Notes under the pieces: generated by a model
Databases searched by the model: none
The model's input: only the letters and a program-made list of their open reading frames with translations
Told to the model about the DNA's origin: nothing
Part shown: positions 8,524 through 17,530 of the stretch, in pieces
Numbering within the stretch: the stretch's first letter is position 1
Layout: each line of letters starts with the position of its first letter
Position numbers and translations under genes: made by a program
From: Ruegeria sp. ANG-S4
Lineage (GTDB): Bacteria > Pseudomonadota > Alphaproteobacteria > Rhodobacterales > Rhodobacteraceae
Assembly: GCF_000814005.1 (NCBI RefSeq)
Contig: NZ_JWLK01000001.1
Span: 1-64,000 of the forward strand
Direction of reading: 5' to 3'
Length of the DNA: 64,000 bases

Positions 8524-9378
8524 ATGCAGGACGATCCGAAAACACTCGTTTCCACCGAATGGCTTGAAACCCATATCAAGGACCCGGATCTGCGGATTTT
8601 GGACGGGTCGTGGTATCTGCCGCAGCAGGGGCGGGACGCACAGGCAGAATATGATGCAGGGCATATCCCCGGCGCGCGGTTCTTCGATATTGACGACATT
8701 TCGGACCATCGGTCTGATCTGCCGCATATGGCACCCCCGGTCGAGAAATTCATGTCGCGCCTGCGCGCGATGGGGGTGGGCGATGGCCATCAGGTCGTGG
8801 TTTACGATGGCGCCGGCCTGATGTCGGCCGCCCGGGTCTGGTGGTTGTTCCGGCTGATGGGACAAGAAAACATCGCCGTTCTGGATGGCGGCCTGCCCAA
8901 GTGGCAAGCCGAAGGGCGCGAGATTGAGGATCTGCCGCCCGTGATCCGTGATCGCCATATGACCGTGCGCGTGCAAAACCACCTGGTGCGGGATGTGACC
9001 CAAGTTTCTGCCGCCGCCAAGTTGGCGGATCACGAAATCATAGACGCGCGTTCGGCAGGGCGTTTTGCGGGGACCGAGGCCGAGCCCCGCGAAGGATTGC
9101 GCGCGGGTCGGATACCGGGGTCGCGCAACGTGCCGTTCGGAACGCTGCTGAACAAGAACGGAACGATGAAATCACCCGAAGAGTGTCGTGCCGTATTCCA
9201 GGCCGCAGGCGTCGACCTGGCGAAGCCGGCCATCACCTCATGCGGTTCGGGCGTCACGGCTGCGATCCTCAGCCTTGCACTGGAACGCATGGGCAAGAAA
9301 GACCATGCGCTTTATGACGGCTCCTGGGCTGAATGGGGTGCCTTCCCAACCCTGCCCGTCGCAACCGGAGAGACCTGA
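8524..9378 (+). CDS. sseA: 3-mercaptopyruvate sulfurtransferase
   Basis: A 284-residue tandem-rhodanese protein. The C-terminal domain holds the active cysteine Cys240 in the loop CGSGVTA, the loop that separates mercaptopyruvate sulfurtransferases from thiosulfate sulfurtransferases. It moves sulfur from 3-mercaptopyruvate to cyanide or a thiol acceptor in cysteine breakdown. ATG 8524 was chosen over the longer frame because AAAGGAGG ends five bases before it. Its stop overlaps the ATG of the aminotransferase gene by one base (TGATG). That aminotransferase could make mercaptopyruvate from cysteine, so the pair makes metabolic sense. Confidence 0.9.
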   Translation: MQDDPKTLVSTEWLETHIKDPDLRILDGSWYLPQQGRDAQAEYDAGHIPGARFFDIDDISDHRSDLPHMAPPVEKFMSRLRAMGVGDGHQVVVYDGAGLMSAARVWWLFRLMGQENIAVLDGGLPKWQAEGREIEDLPPVIRDRHMTVRVQNHLVRDVTQVSAAAKLADHEIIDARSAGRFAGTEAEPREGLRAGRIPGSRNVPFGTLLNKNGTMKSPEECRAVFQAAGVDLAKPAITSCGSGVTAAILSLALERMGKKDHALYDGSWAEWGAFPTLPVATGET

Positions 9379-10562
9379 TGTTCGAAAACCTCAAACCGCA
9401 GCCTGCCGACAAGATTTTGGCTCTGATGCAGATGTACCGCGAGGACCCGCGCGATCAGAAAATCGACCTTGGTGTCGGCGTCTATAAGAACGCCGACGGT
9501 GTGACCCCGGTCATGCGCGCGGTGAAAGCCGCCGAAAAGCGTATTCTGGAAGAACAGGAAAGCAAGGCCTACACCGGCTTGGCAGGCGACCCCGCTTTTG
9601 CCGATGCGATGATCGGCTTGGTGCTGGGCACGTCGGTTCCGCGCGACAACATCGCCGCTGTGGCCACGCCCGGTGGCACCGGCGCCTGCCGCCAGGCGTT
9701 CGAGATGATCCGGATGGCGAACCCTTCGGCCCGTGTTTTCGTGTCCAACCCGACATGGCCGAACCACCTGTCGATCCTGAACTACCTTGGCATCGAGACG
9801 GTCCAATACCGTTACTTCGACGGCGAAACCCGTGGCGTCGATTTCGGCGGCATGATCGAAGACCTGAAATCCGCCAACGCGGGCGACGTGGTATTGCTGC
9901 ATGGTTGCTGCCACAACCCGACCGGGGCCAACCTGAACATGGTTCAGTGGCAAGAGGTCGTGAATCTGATCAATGAGCGTGGCCTCGTTGCAATGATCGA
10001 CATTGCCTATCAGGGTTTTGGTGATGGGTTGGAGGAGGACGCGCAGGCAACGCGTTTGGTTGCGTCATCGGTAAAACGCTGCCTGATTGCGGCGTCCTGC
10101 TCGAAGAACTTCGGCGTCTACCGTGAGCGCACCGGGCTGCTGATGGCGATCAGTGATGACGCGGCGCAAACGGCTTTGAATCAAGCCACCTTGGCGTTTT
10201 TGAACCGCCAGAACTACTCCTTCCCGCCGGATCATGGTGCGCGGGTCGTGACCACGATCCTGAACGACGATGCGCTGCGGGCGGACTGGGCTGCTGAACT
10301 GGAAGAGGTTCGCCTGTCCATGCTGGGCCTGCGCCAACATCTGGCGGACGAGCTACAGCGCCTGAGCGGGTCCGACCGGTTCGGATTTGTTGCGCAGCAC
10401 CGCGGTATGTTCTCGCGTTTGGGTGCGGCACCGGAACTGGTCGAACAGCTTCGCAATGACCACGGTATCTACATGATCGGGGACAGCCGTCTGAACATCG
10501 CCGGGCTGAACGCGACGACGGTGCCAATTCTGGCGCAGGCAATTGTAGATGTCGGTGTCTGA
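9378..10562 (+). CDS. Aromatic/aspartate aminotransferase (class I, PLP)
   Basis: A 394-residue fold-type I aminotransferase of the TyrB/AspC subfamily. Visible are the N-terminal DLGVGVYKN, HGCCHNPTGANL (170s-180s), the substrate-pocket YQGFGDGLEEDA and the pyridoxal-phosphate lysine Lys243 in SCSKNFGVYRERTG. It exchanges amino groups between aromatic amino acids or aspartate and 2-oxoglutarate. Coupled translationally to sseA through TGATG. An intrinsic terminator follows 25 bases after the stop. Substrate preference (tyrosine/phenylalanine against aspartate or cysteine) cannot be fixed by eye. Confidence 0.9.
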   Translation: MFENLKPQPADKILALMQMYREDPRDQKIDLGVGVYKNADGVTPVMRAVKAAEKRILEEQESKAYTGLAGDPAFADAMIGLVLGTSVPRDNIAAVATPGGTGACRQAFEMIRMANPSARVFVSNPTWPNHLSILNYLGIETVQYRYFDGETRGVDFGGMIEDLKSANAGDVVLLHGCCHNPTGANLNMVQWQEVVNLINERGLVAMIDIAYQGFGDGLEEDAQATRLVASSVKRCLIAASCSKNFGVYRERTGLLMAISDDAAQTALNQATLAFLNRQNYSFPPDHGARVVTTILNDDALRADWAAELEEVRLSMLGLRQHLADELQRLSGSDRFGFVAQHRGMFSRLGAAPELVEQLRNDHGIYMIGDSRLNIAGLNATTVPILAQAIVDVGV

Positions 10563-10586
10563 ACCCTAGCTGATCGAGCTCCCAGG

Positions 10587-10612
10587 GCCGCGCGTCACCG
10601 CGCGGCTTTTTT
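10587..10612 (+). terminator. Intrinsic terminator after the aminotransferase gene
   Basis: An 8-base-pair GC stem (GCCGCGCG at 10587-10594 with CGCGCGGC at 10599-10606) with loop TCAC is followed by six T residues. Confidence 0.9.
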
Positions 10613-10711
10613 GTGCCTGCAGCCTTGGACACCATGTTTTGCCAATCTGGCCCTAAGGCTTGTCCGATACCGTTCGTAGCGTGATCGGTAAGCTACAACA
10701 GGGAAACGTGC

Positions 10712-11008
10712 ATGCGTTGGGTGGTCATTTTCAAAGACACCGAAGAAATGCTTCGGGTTCGAGCGAGACGCGATTTGCGGGACGCGCATGTGGCCTATGC
10801 GAAGGCTCATCCGGAACTGTTGATCGGCGGAGGGCTGAAACCTGATCCGGATGGCACATTTTGTGGCGCATTGTGGATCGTGGAGGCTGAGAGCAAGGCT
10901 GCTGTGATTGATTTGATCTCGAAAGACCCGTTCTACGTCCCCGAGCATCGTCGTTTCGAAATATACACATGGGGCAAGTTGCTGGAGGATCAAACAGCGA
11001 TACTTTGA
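10712..11008 (+). CDS. YciI-like protein
   Basis: A 98-residue single-domain protein of the YCII (ferredoxin-like fold) family: MRWVVIFKDTEE at the N-terminus, the conserved histidine in RDAHVAYAKAHPE with GGGLKPDPDG, then a hydrophobic strand (ALWIVEAES) and the DPFYVPE motif (DPF/Y box) near residue 71. Members are small putative enzymes or sensors, often with unknown substrates. It stands alone between two intrinsic terminators, so it is monocistronic. Confidence 0.85.
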   Translation: MRWVVIFKDTEEMLRVRARRDLRDAHVAYAKAHPELLIGGGLKPDPDGTFCGALWIVEAESKAAVIDLISKDPFYVPEHRRFEIYTWGKLLEDQTAIL

Positions 11009-11017
11009 CCGGACAAA

Positions 11018-11056
11018 GAAAAAGCCGGGCGCGTACGCCCGGCTTTTGGTTTTTTC
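11018..11056. terminator. Bidirectional terminator between the yciI-like gene and amt
   Basis: A perfect 8-pair stem GCCGGGCG (11024-11031) - CGTA - CGCCCGGC (11036-11043) with A residues on the left and TTTTGGTTTTTT on the right serves both convergent genes. Confidence 0.9.
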
Positions 11057-11065
11057 CCTCAAGCT

Positions 11066-12391
11066 TTAGCCTTTGGAGAACTCGGGATACGCTTCCATAC
11101 CCAGTTCGCCCATGTCGAGGCCATTGATCTCTTCTTCCTCGCCAACCCGCAGGCCAACAGTTGCCTTCAGGATCGAGAAGACGATGAAGCTGACCACGAA
11201 GACGAAGATGCCGATGGCAGCAAAGCCGATGATCTGGGTGACAAAGTTCGCGTCACCGTTGGTCCATGCCACGATGAATGTACCCCAGAAGCCCGCGATC
11301 AGGTGAACCGGGATGGCGCCGACGACGTCGTCGATCTTCATCTTGTCCAGCATTGGGACGGTGAAGACAACGATCACGCCACCGATTGCACCGATGATCA
11401 GCGCCTGGAACAGCGACGGAGCCAGGGGTTCAGCGGTGATCGACACCAGACCAGCCAGTGCGCCGTTGAGAACCATGGTCAGGTCGGCCTTGCCGAACAT
11501 CACCTGCGTCAGGATCAGGGCAGCAACGGCACCGGCTGCAGCGGCCATGTTGGTGTTGGCGAAGATGCGGCTGATGTCGGCGACGTCACCAATGGTGCCC
11601 ATTGCCAGCTGAGAACCACCGTTGAAGCCGAACCAACCCAGCCACAGGATGAACGTACCCAGAGTGGCAAGCGCCAGGTTCGAGCCGGGGATCGGAACAA
11701 CCTTGCCGTCCTTGTTGTACTTGCCGATACGCGGGCCAAGCACGATGGCACCAGCCAGCGCCGCAAAACCACCAGCGGCGTGGACAAGGGTCGAACCGGC
11801 AAAGTCGCTGAAGCCCATCTCGGACAACCAGCCGCCGCCCCACTGCCATGAGGCTTCGATGGGGTAAATGACGCCGGTCAGGACGATGACGAAGATGAAG
11901 AAGGGCCAAAGCTTGATACGCTCGGCCACTGTGCCCGAGACGATCGAAGCGGTCGTGGCGCAGAACATCAGCTGGAAGAAGAAGTCCGAACCAACAGAGG
12001 CATAGGACAGATCGGTTTCAACGCCGGCCAAACCAACAGGTTCCAGCGATGTGGGCGCGATCGAGCCTATGAGACCGGGAATGATCCACCCGTCACCCGG
12101 GTACATCAGGTTAAAGCCGATCAGCCAATACATGATGGCGGCGAACGAAAACAGGCCCATGTTCTTGACCAGCTGCATGGCGACGTTCTTGGAACGCACC
12201 AGTCCGGCCTCAAGCATGGCAAAGCCTGCGGCCATCCAGAATACAAGAAAGCCGCCGATCAGAAACAGCAAAGTCGTCAGGATATATTGCGTATGCTGCG
12301 CGGTTTCGCCGGCAGCGGCATCCTGCGCAAAGCCCATCTGCGGCAGCGCGACGATCGCAGCAGCAGGGATGAGAGATTTCATCAGGTTCAT
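11066..12391 (-). CDS. amtB: Ammonium transporter
   Basis: A 441-residue Amt/Mep/Rh channel in the cytoplasmic membrane. It has an N-terminal signal peptide (cleaved after GFAQ, about residue 22), as in AmtB proteins, then eleven predicted hydrophobic helices. Family marks include the ASWQWGGGWLSEMGFSDFAGSTLVHAAGG segment, with the conserved pore Asp and the first of the pore His residues, and HLIAGFWGTF with the second. It is downstream of glnK with a 33-base gap, the classic glnK-amtB pair, so GlnK probably plugs the channel when nitrogen is plentiful. Confidence 0.96.
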   Translation of the reverse strand: MNLMKSLIPAAAIVALPQMGFAQDAAAGETAQHTQYILTTLLFLIGGFLVFWMAAGFAMLEAGLVRSKNVAMQLVKNMGLFSFAAIMYWLIGFNLMYPGDGWIIPGLIGSIAPTSLEPVGLAGVETDLSYASVGSDFFFQLMFCATTASIVSGTVAERIKLWPFFIFVIVLTGVIYPIEASWQWGGGWLSEMGFSDFAGSTLVHAAGGFAALAGAIVLGPRIGKYNKDGKVVPIPGSNLALATLGTFILWLGWFGFNGGSQLAMGTIGDVADISRIFANTNMAAAAGAVAALILTQVMFGKADLTMVLNGALAGLVSITAEPLAPSLFQALIIGAIGGVIVVFTVPMLDKMKIDDVVGAIPVHLIAGFWGTFIVAWTNGDANFVTQIIGFAAIGIFVFVVSFIVFSILKATVGLRVGEEEEINGLDMGELGMEAYPEFSKG

Positions 12392-12424
12392 TGTCAGTCC
12401 TCGAATGTTTGTGAGTGTGGACGC

Positions 12425-12763
12425 TCAGAGCGCCTCTTCGTTCGTTTCCCCGGTCCGCACGCGCAGGGCCTGCTCGACATCGAGAACGAAAATCTTGCCG
12501 TCGCCGATCTTGCCGGTTTTGGCGGTGTTGGTGATCGTCTCTACGATCTGGTCGGCCATCGTGGCGGGCACCACGATCTCCAGCTTGATCTTGGGTACGA
12601 AATTCACGGCATATTCGGCACCGCGGTAAATCTCCGTGTGACCGGATTGCGAACCGAAGCCTTTGATTTCCGTCACCATCATTCCGCGCACGCCCGCTTC
12701 GGTCAGTGCTTCTCGCACCTCCTCGAGCTTGAACGGCTTGATTGTCGCAATGATAAGTTTCAC
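12425..12763 (-). CDS. glnK: Nitrogen regulatory protein P-II
   Basis: A 112-residue PII signal protein. The T-loop carries Tyr51 in the GAEYAVNFVPK context, the site uridylylated by GlnD, and the B-loop TGKIGDGKIF for ATP/2-oxoglutarate binding is intact. It reports cell nitrogen status and gates AmtB. The start is GTG at 12763-12761 behind GAGGGG; the longer open frame (to 12898) covers the promoter region. The leader contains a tandem 11-base repeat. GlnK rather than GlnB is inferred from the coupling to amtB. Confidence 0.95.
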   Translation of the reverse strand: MKLIIATIKPFKLEEVREALTEAGVRGMMVTEIKGFGSQSGHTEIYRGAEYAVNFVPKIKLEIVVPATMADQIVETITNTAKTGKIGDGKIFVLDVEQALRVRTGETNEEAL

Positions 12764-12800
12764 GTTTGTCCCCTCTACTACTCCGGACCTTGCCGGCTTT

Positions 12801-12903
12801 TTGCACCTGCAGAAAAAGAGCGTGACCAAGCGCGAGAAGGAACGTTTTTCAGGCGGATTCCCGGGTTTGAAGCGCCTAAAGTTGCACATTTTTTGCACAT
12901 TTT
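12801..12903. repeat. Tandem 11-base repeat and a related half-site upstream of glnK
   Basis: TTGCACATTTT occurs twice back to back at 12882-12892 and 12893-12903, and TTGCACC is seen again at 12801-12807, all in the same orientation. TGCACC is half of the NtrC palindrome (TGCACC-N5-GGTGCA), so these may be degenerate NtrC half-sites for glnK-amtB. I could not find a convincing sigma-54 promoter. The divergent PBP gene shares the region. Confidence 0.4.
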
Positions 12904-13022
12904 GGGTAGATTGGCTAAAAAATAGGCGGAATCAGAAGGCGAAATTCGGGAATTTCAGACCTCAACATAGGCGCAGCATCAAGGTAAGGTGACGCAAAAG
13001 TATAATCGGGCAGAGTTTGAGC

Positions 13023-15209
13023 ATGACTGAGTCCAAGCGCCGCAAACCAACATTGGTTGCAGATAAAAGGTATCCGTCGAAGGGTCGAAAACCTGCGGCG
13101 TCGAAGCGCGCGGCGAAACCTGCGGGCAAGAAATCCGCGGCCCGCAAAACGACGGCGCGTAAGACCGCGCGGCGTAAAACCCGGAAAACCGGCGGCGGAA
13201 AAGGTGGCGGTGTCTTTCGTCGCATGTTCCGCTGGGTGTTCCGCCTGATCTGGGGCCTGACGTGGCGGATGGGGGCGGTCGCGGCGCTGCTTTTGGCCTT
13301 GGCCGTCGGCGTTGTCTATTCGACGCTTCCGGATGTTGACGCGTTACTTGATGGGCGGGCACGCGGGTCCGTTACCCTGCTGGATCGCGATGGCAAGGTC
13401 TTTGCTTGGCGCGGGGACCAGTTCGGCGGCGTGATCACGGCGGACACCGTTTCTCCGCATCTGAAGCACGCGGTAATCGCAACCGAGGACAAACGATTTT
13501 ACCGTCATTTTGGCGTCAGCCCGCGCGGTATCGCCAGCGCCGTCCGCATCAACCTGAGCGAAGGACGCGGCCCCCTGTCCGGTCACGGCGGTTCGACGAT
13601 TACTCAGCAGACAGCGAAGCTGTTGTGCCTTGGCGTGCCCTATGTACCAGAAGACTGGGACTCCGAGGCGGCCTATGAAGCGGATTGTCGTCAGGGGTCT
13701 TTGTGGCGCAAGGCGAAAGAGGCGATCTATGCCATCGCGATGGAGGTCAAGTATTCCAAGGACGAGATCCTGACGATCTATCTGAACCGGGCGTTTCTGG
13801 GTGCAGGAGCCCGGGGTTTTGAGGCCGCCAGTCAGCGCTATTTCGGGATTTCCGCGGCCGAGGTCAGCCCGTCAGAAGCGGCCATGCTTGCGGGCCTGCT
13901 GGTCGCGCCCTCGCGATATGCGCCAACCAACAACCTGAAACGCTCTCAAGATCGCGCGCGACTGGTTGTGGGGCTGATGGAAACCCAAGGTTATCTTTCG
14001 TCCGCCCAAGCCAGCGAAGCCCGAAGCAGACCCGCAGAATTGTCCGAGGCTGCCGCGGCCCGCGCTGGCGGTTATTTCGCCGATTGGGTCATGGCCAGCG
14101 GGCCTGAATTCTTTACCCGCAACACCACCGAAGATGTTGTGATCCGCACCACGCTGGATCAGCGCATTCAGCAATCCGCTGAAGAGGCGCTGAAATTCAT
14201 CTTTCAGGAAAAAGTGCGCGAAGGCTCCAAGGCTCAGGCAGCAATCGTCGTGATGTCGGCTGATGGTGCCGTGCGGGGCATGGTCGGCGGACGCAAGACG
14301 CGGGTGTCCGGCGCGTTCAACCGGGCCACGCAGGCATTGCGGCAGACAGGATCATCCTTCAAGCCCTTTGTCTACGCCACCGCGCTGGAACTGGGCTATT
14401 CGCCGTTGGATACGGTCATGGATGAACCCACCTGCTGGAGCATTCCGGGATCGGGCCAGTGGTGCCCCAAAAACTATACGAACAAGTACTATGGTCGCGT
14501 GACACTTGCGGATGCACTGAAAAACTCGCTGAATATTCCGGCTGTAAAAGTCGCTGAAATTGCCGGGCTGGACAACGTACGCACAGTTGCAAGCGGTTTT
14601 GGTATCGAAAGCGACCTCGCTCAAGGTCCTGCGCTGGCGCTGGGGGCTTCTGAAAGCACCTTGATCGAAATGACTGGGGCATATGCGGGCATCCTGAACG
14701 GAGGTTCAGCCGTCGAACCCTATGGGTTGACCGAGTTGAAGTTGCTGGGCGACGACACGCCGGTAATGGTGACAACAACCGGGATCGGGGAACGGGTGAT
14801 CAACGACAAGGCGGCCAAACAGCTGACCTGGATGATGGAACGCGTGGTGTCCGAGGGCACCGGCGGGCGTGCCAAACTGCCGGGCTGGCAGGTTGCAGGT
14901 AAAACCGGAACGACCCAGGCCGCGCGGGATGCGTGGTTCATCGGGTTCACCGCAGATTACGTGGCGGGCGTCTGGATGGGCTATGACGACAACACCCCGC
15001 TGTCTGGGGTGACGGGCGGCGGTCTGCCTGCCGAGATCTGGAAAGAAACAATGCTGCGGGTGACCGACGGTATGACGCCAACGCCGCTGCCGCTGATGGC
15101 GCCGGAGCCGCCGGTTCAGGTCGCACAACCACAGCGCCAACCGCGCCGACAACAGAACGGCTTTGAGCGCGCCGTGAACAAGTTGTTGAGTGACATTTTC
15201 GGCAATTAA
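13023..15209 (+). CDS. Class A penicillin-binding protein (transglycosylase/transpeptidase)
   Basis: A bifunctional peptidoglycan synthase of about 728 residues. A very basic Lys/Arg-rich cytoplasmic tail (first ~60 residues) precedes one TM anchor (about 80-103, MGAVAALLLALAVGVVYS). The GT51 glycosyltransferase domain follows, with catalytic Glu in ATEDKRFYRHFGV and the GGSTITQQTAK motif. Then comes the transpeptidase with SSFK (nucleophile Ser), SLN in KNSLNIPAV, and KTGTT. The domain order is as in PBP1A/PBP1C-type enzymes, but the outer-membrane-activator insert is lacking. I prefer ATG 13023; a TTG two codons upstream is an alternative. It is convergent with leuB. Confidence 0.92.
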   Translation: MTESKRRKPTLVADKRYPSKGRKPAASKRAAKPAGKKSAARKTTARKTARRKTRKTGGGKGGGVFRRMFRWVFRLIWGLTWRMGAVAALLLALAVGVVYSTLPDVDALLDGRARGSVTLLDRDGKVFAWRGDQFGGVITADTVSPHLKHAVIATEDKRFYRHFGVSPRGIASAVRINLSEGRGPLSGHGGSTITQQTAKLLCLGVPYVPEDWDSEAAYEADCRQGSLWRKAKEAIYAIAMEVKYSKDEILTIYLNRAFLGAGARGFEAASQRYFGISAAEVSPSEAAMLAGLLVAPSRYAPTNNLKRSQDRARLVVGLMETQGYLSSAQASEARSRPAELSEAAAARAGGYFADWVMASGPEFFTRNTTEDVVIRTTLDQRIQQSAEEALKFIFQEKVREGSKAQAAIVVMSADGAVRGMVGGRKTRVSGAFNRATQALRQTGSSFKPFVYATALELGYSPLDTVMDEPTCWSIPGSGQWCPKNYTNKYYGRVTLADALKNSLNIPAVKVAEIAGLDNVRTVASGFGIESDLAQGPALALGASESTLIEMTGAYAGILNGGSAVEPYGLTELKLLGDDTPVMVTTTGIGERVINDKAAKQLTWMMERVVSEGTGGRAKLPGWQVAGKTGTTQAARDAWFIGFTADYVAGVWMGYDDNTPLSGVTGGGLPAEIWKETMLRVTDGMTPTPLPLMAPEPPVQVAQPQRQPRRQQNGFERAVNKLLSDIFGN

Positions 15210-15226
15210 TTGATGCCGGGAAAAGC

Positions 15227-15249
15227 GGGCGGCGTCCGTGACGCCGCCC
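15227..15249. terminator. Hairpin between PBP gene and leuB (convergent)
   Basis: A perfect 10-pair stem GGGCGGCGTC / GACGCCGCCC with a 3-base loop lies between the two convergent stops. Neither side has a clear T-run, so it may block transcription or protect 3' ends rather than act as a textbook terminator. Confidence 0.5.
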
Positions 15250-15259
15250 TAACGGCCCT

Positions 15260-16363
15260 TTAAAGGCTCGCGTCCAGCGCGGCGACGATCTTGTCGCCCA
15301 TTTCACTGGTCGAAACAGGCTCGACACCTTCTTCCGACAGCAGGTCCGCCGTACGTACACCGTCGGCCAATACCTTTTCGATTGCGGCCTCAAGGCGGTC
15401 CGCCTCTGCGCCTTGATCAAAGCTGTAGCGCAGCGCCATCGCGAAGCTGAGGATACAGGCAATCGGGTTGGCTTTGCCGTGTCCAGTGATGTCCGGTGCC
15501 GAGCCGTGCACGGGCTCATACATCGCTTTCGGGCGACCATTGGCCATCGGCGCACCCAAGCTGGCCGAGGGCAGCATGCCCAGCGATCCGGTCAGCATGG
15601 CGGCGGTATCGGACAGTATGTCGCCAAACAGGTTGTCTGTCAGGATCACATCGAACTGCTTTGGCGCGCGCACCAGCTGCATGGACCCGTTGTCGGCATA
15701 CATGTGGGTCAGTTCGACTTCGGGGTAATCCTTGGCCACGCGGTCAACGACCTCGCGCCACAGGATACCCGATTCCATCACGTTGGCCTTCTCCATCGAG
15801 CAGAGTTTCTTGTTCCGGCGCATCGCCAGCTCAAAGGCGGAACGCGCGGCCCGTTCGATCTCGGACTCGGTATAGCGCTGCGTATTGATACCGACACGCT
15901 CGTTGCCTTCCTCGAAGATGCCGCGCGGCTCACCAAAATAGACACCCGAGGTCAGTTCGCGCACGATCATGATGTCGAGCCCGGCAACAACGTCTTTTTT
16001 CAGCGACGAGAAGTCAGCCAGCGCGTCAAAGCACTGCGCCGGACGCAGATTGGAATACAGGTCCATCTCTTTGCGCAGTCGCAGCAAGCCGCGCTCGGGC
16101 TTCAGGCTGAAGTCCAGATCGTCATACTTCGGACCACCAACCGCGCCCAGCAGAACCGCATCAACCTCAAGCGCTTTCGCCATCGTCTCATCTGATAGTG
16201 GCTTGCCATGCGCGTCATACGCCGCGCCGCCGACCAGATCCTCGCTCACGTCGAATTCCAGGCCGCGATTGGCACCAAACCAATCAATGATCTTGCGCAC
16301 TTCGGTCATGACTTCGGGGCCAATTCCATCTCCGGGCAAAATGAGGAGCGAGGGTTTGGACAT
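15260..16363 (-). CDS. leuB: 3-isopropylmalate dehydrogenase
   Basis: A 367-residue NAD-dependent enzyme that oxidatively decarboxylates 3-isopropylmalate in leucine synthesis. The N-terminal [13 protein letters not shown], the substrate-binding [20 protein letters not shown], the [17 protein letters not shown] segment, the metal-binding Asp in [21 protein letters not shown] and the NAD-site [10 protein letters not shown] are all present. ATG 16363 with AGGAGATCCTTC upstream is preferred over the longer frame to 16390. It is not adjacent to leuCD but on the same strand 2.3 kb downstream. Confidence 0.96.
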   Translation of the reverse strand: MSKPSLLILPGDGIGPEVMTEVRKIIDWFGANRGLEFDVSEDLVGGAAYDAHGKPLSDETMAKALEVDAVLLGAVGGPKYDDLDFSLKPERGLLRLRKEMDLYSNLRPAQCFDALADFSSLKKDVVAGLDIMIVRELTSGVYFGEPRGIFEEGNERVGINTQRYTESEIERAARSAFELAMRRNKKLCSMEKANVMESGILWREVVDRVAKDYPEVELTHMYADNGSMQLVRAPKQFDVILTDNLFGDILSDTAAMLTGSLGMLPSASLGAPMANGRPKAMYEPVHGSAPDITGHGKANPIACILSFAMALRYSFDQGAEADRLEAAIEKVLADGVRTADLLSEEGVEPVSTSEMGDKIVAALDASL

Positions 16364-16507
16364 GAAGGATCTCCTTGCGTTTCGTCGCAATGGCCCTATC
16401 GCCTGCGCCGCAGCGGGTCAATGAGACGATCACGTCAAATCAACGCGAAAGCGGCAGCCCCATTGGAAAACCTTGCTTCATGGACGGGCCCGAGGGAGAT
16501 TGACTGC

Positions 16508-17530
16508 CTATTCCACGTCCAGATCGACCCAAACCAAGCGATGACGGCTGGCCATCGCCGCAACGTCGTTCAAAGGATGATTTGGCCAATGGACACCAGA
16601 ACCCACGACGGACCAATCCGCAGAGGGCAGAACATAGTCCACTCGTCTGTCGCCAACGCCTTTCCAAGATACGGTTGTCGTCGCCCCGTTTTCGTCGCGG
16701 GGCTTGGTGTCTTGCAGCCTGGGGTCGGACAGAAGAGAGCGGATCGCAACGTTCAACCCCTCGCCTTGGGTTGGGTCCAGATTTGCATCGCCTGCAATGA
16801 TGAACCGATCTTTGGGCGCAGGGCCAAGCTCGCCGTCCATAAGCAGTTGCCAAAGCCGTATCTCATCGCGGTTTCGCAGCCCATTGCGATCCTCTGGGCC
16901 GTCGAACACCGGTGGTGTCGCGTGAAACGTCATCAGGTTCAGCCGTTCGCCCGGTAAATCAATCGGGATCATCCAATGCGCGGTCGAGGAAAGCCGCTGA
17001 ATGGAGTGCGCCTCTGCCGACGGGAACGGGGTCTCGTCAAACTTCGGCAGTTCAGCGCCGGGCAGGTCCCGCCAAAGGAGCTTTGAGTAACTGACAACGC
17101 TTTGCGTCACGATGGGATAGCGCGACAACACTGCCAGGCCATTATGACCCGTGAACCTGCCCCAACCTTGTGCGTCGGCAGGATCGTTGGTTTTCCCGTT
17201 TCCATCCAGATCAAGATGCGTTTCCATTCCGGAATTCGGTTGTTCCGAAAACCAATAGGGATAGTCCACGCCTGCTTCGCTCAGCGCTTGCACCAGGGCC
17301 GACAGGGCAAGCCCGTCCAGATCCCAGTCGATGCTTTGCAACGCGACAATGTCCGGGTTGACGGACGAAATCACATCGACGACCGCCAAGACTTGCGGAT
17401 CACCGCGCTGAATATCGCGTAACAAAAGGCCGGGACCATCGCGGCTGAGCTCGGTGTTGTATGTGGCCACACGAATCGAATCCGCCTGCGCCGCGAACGG
17501 CAGCAGCAACAACACTAACGCGCGGATCAT
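16508..17530 (-). CDS. Endonuclease/exonuclease/phosphatase family protein, exported
   Basis: A 340-residue protein with a short signal peptide (MIRALVLLLLPFAAQA) and then the EEP fold: SIRVATYNTELS at the start of the mature protein, NPDIVALQSIDWD, HNGLAVLSRYPI, FHATPPVFDGPEDRNGLRNRDEI, IIAGDANLDPTQGEG and a final SRHRLVWVDLDVE. The metal- and phosphate-binding Asn, Asp and His of the family are in place (GDANLDP, SRHRLV). It is probably a periplasmic phosphodiesterase or phosphatase with unknown substrate. ATG 17530 overlaps the stop of the upstream membrane-protein gene (ATGA), so the two are coupled. Confidence 0.85.
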   Translation of the reverse strand: MIRALVLLLLPFAAQADSIRVATYNTELSRDGPGLLLRDIQRGDPQVLAVVDVISSVNPDIVALQSIDWDLDGLALSALVQALSEAGVDYPYWFSEQPNSGMETHLDLDGNGKTNDPADAQGWGRFTGHNGLAVLSRYPIVTQSVVSYSKLLWRDLPGAELPKFDETPFPSAEAHSIQRLSSTAHWMIPIDLPGERLNLMTFHATPPVFDGPEDRNGLRNRDEIRLWQLLMDGELGPAPKDRFIIAGDANLDPTQGEGLNVAIRSLLSDPRLQDTKPRDENGATTTVSWKGVGDRRVDYVLPSADWSVVGSGVHWPNHPLNDVAAMASRHRLVWVDLDVE

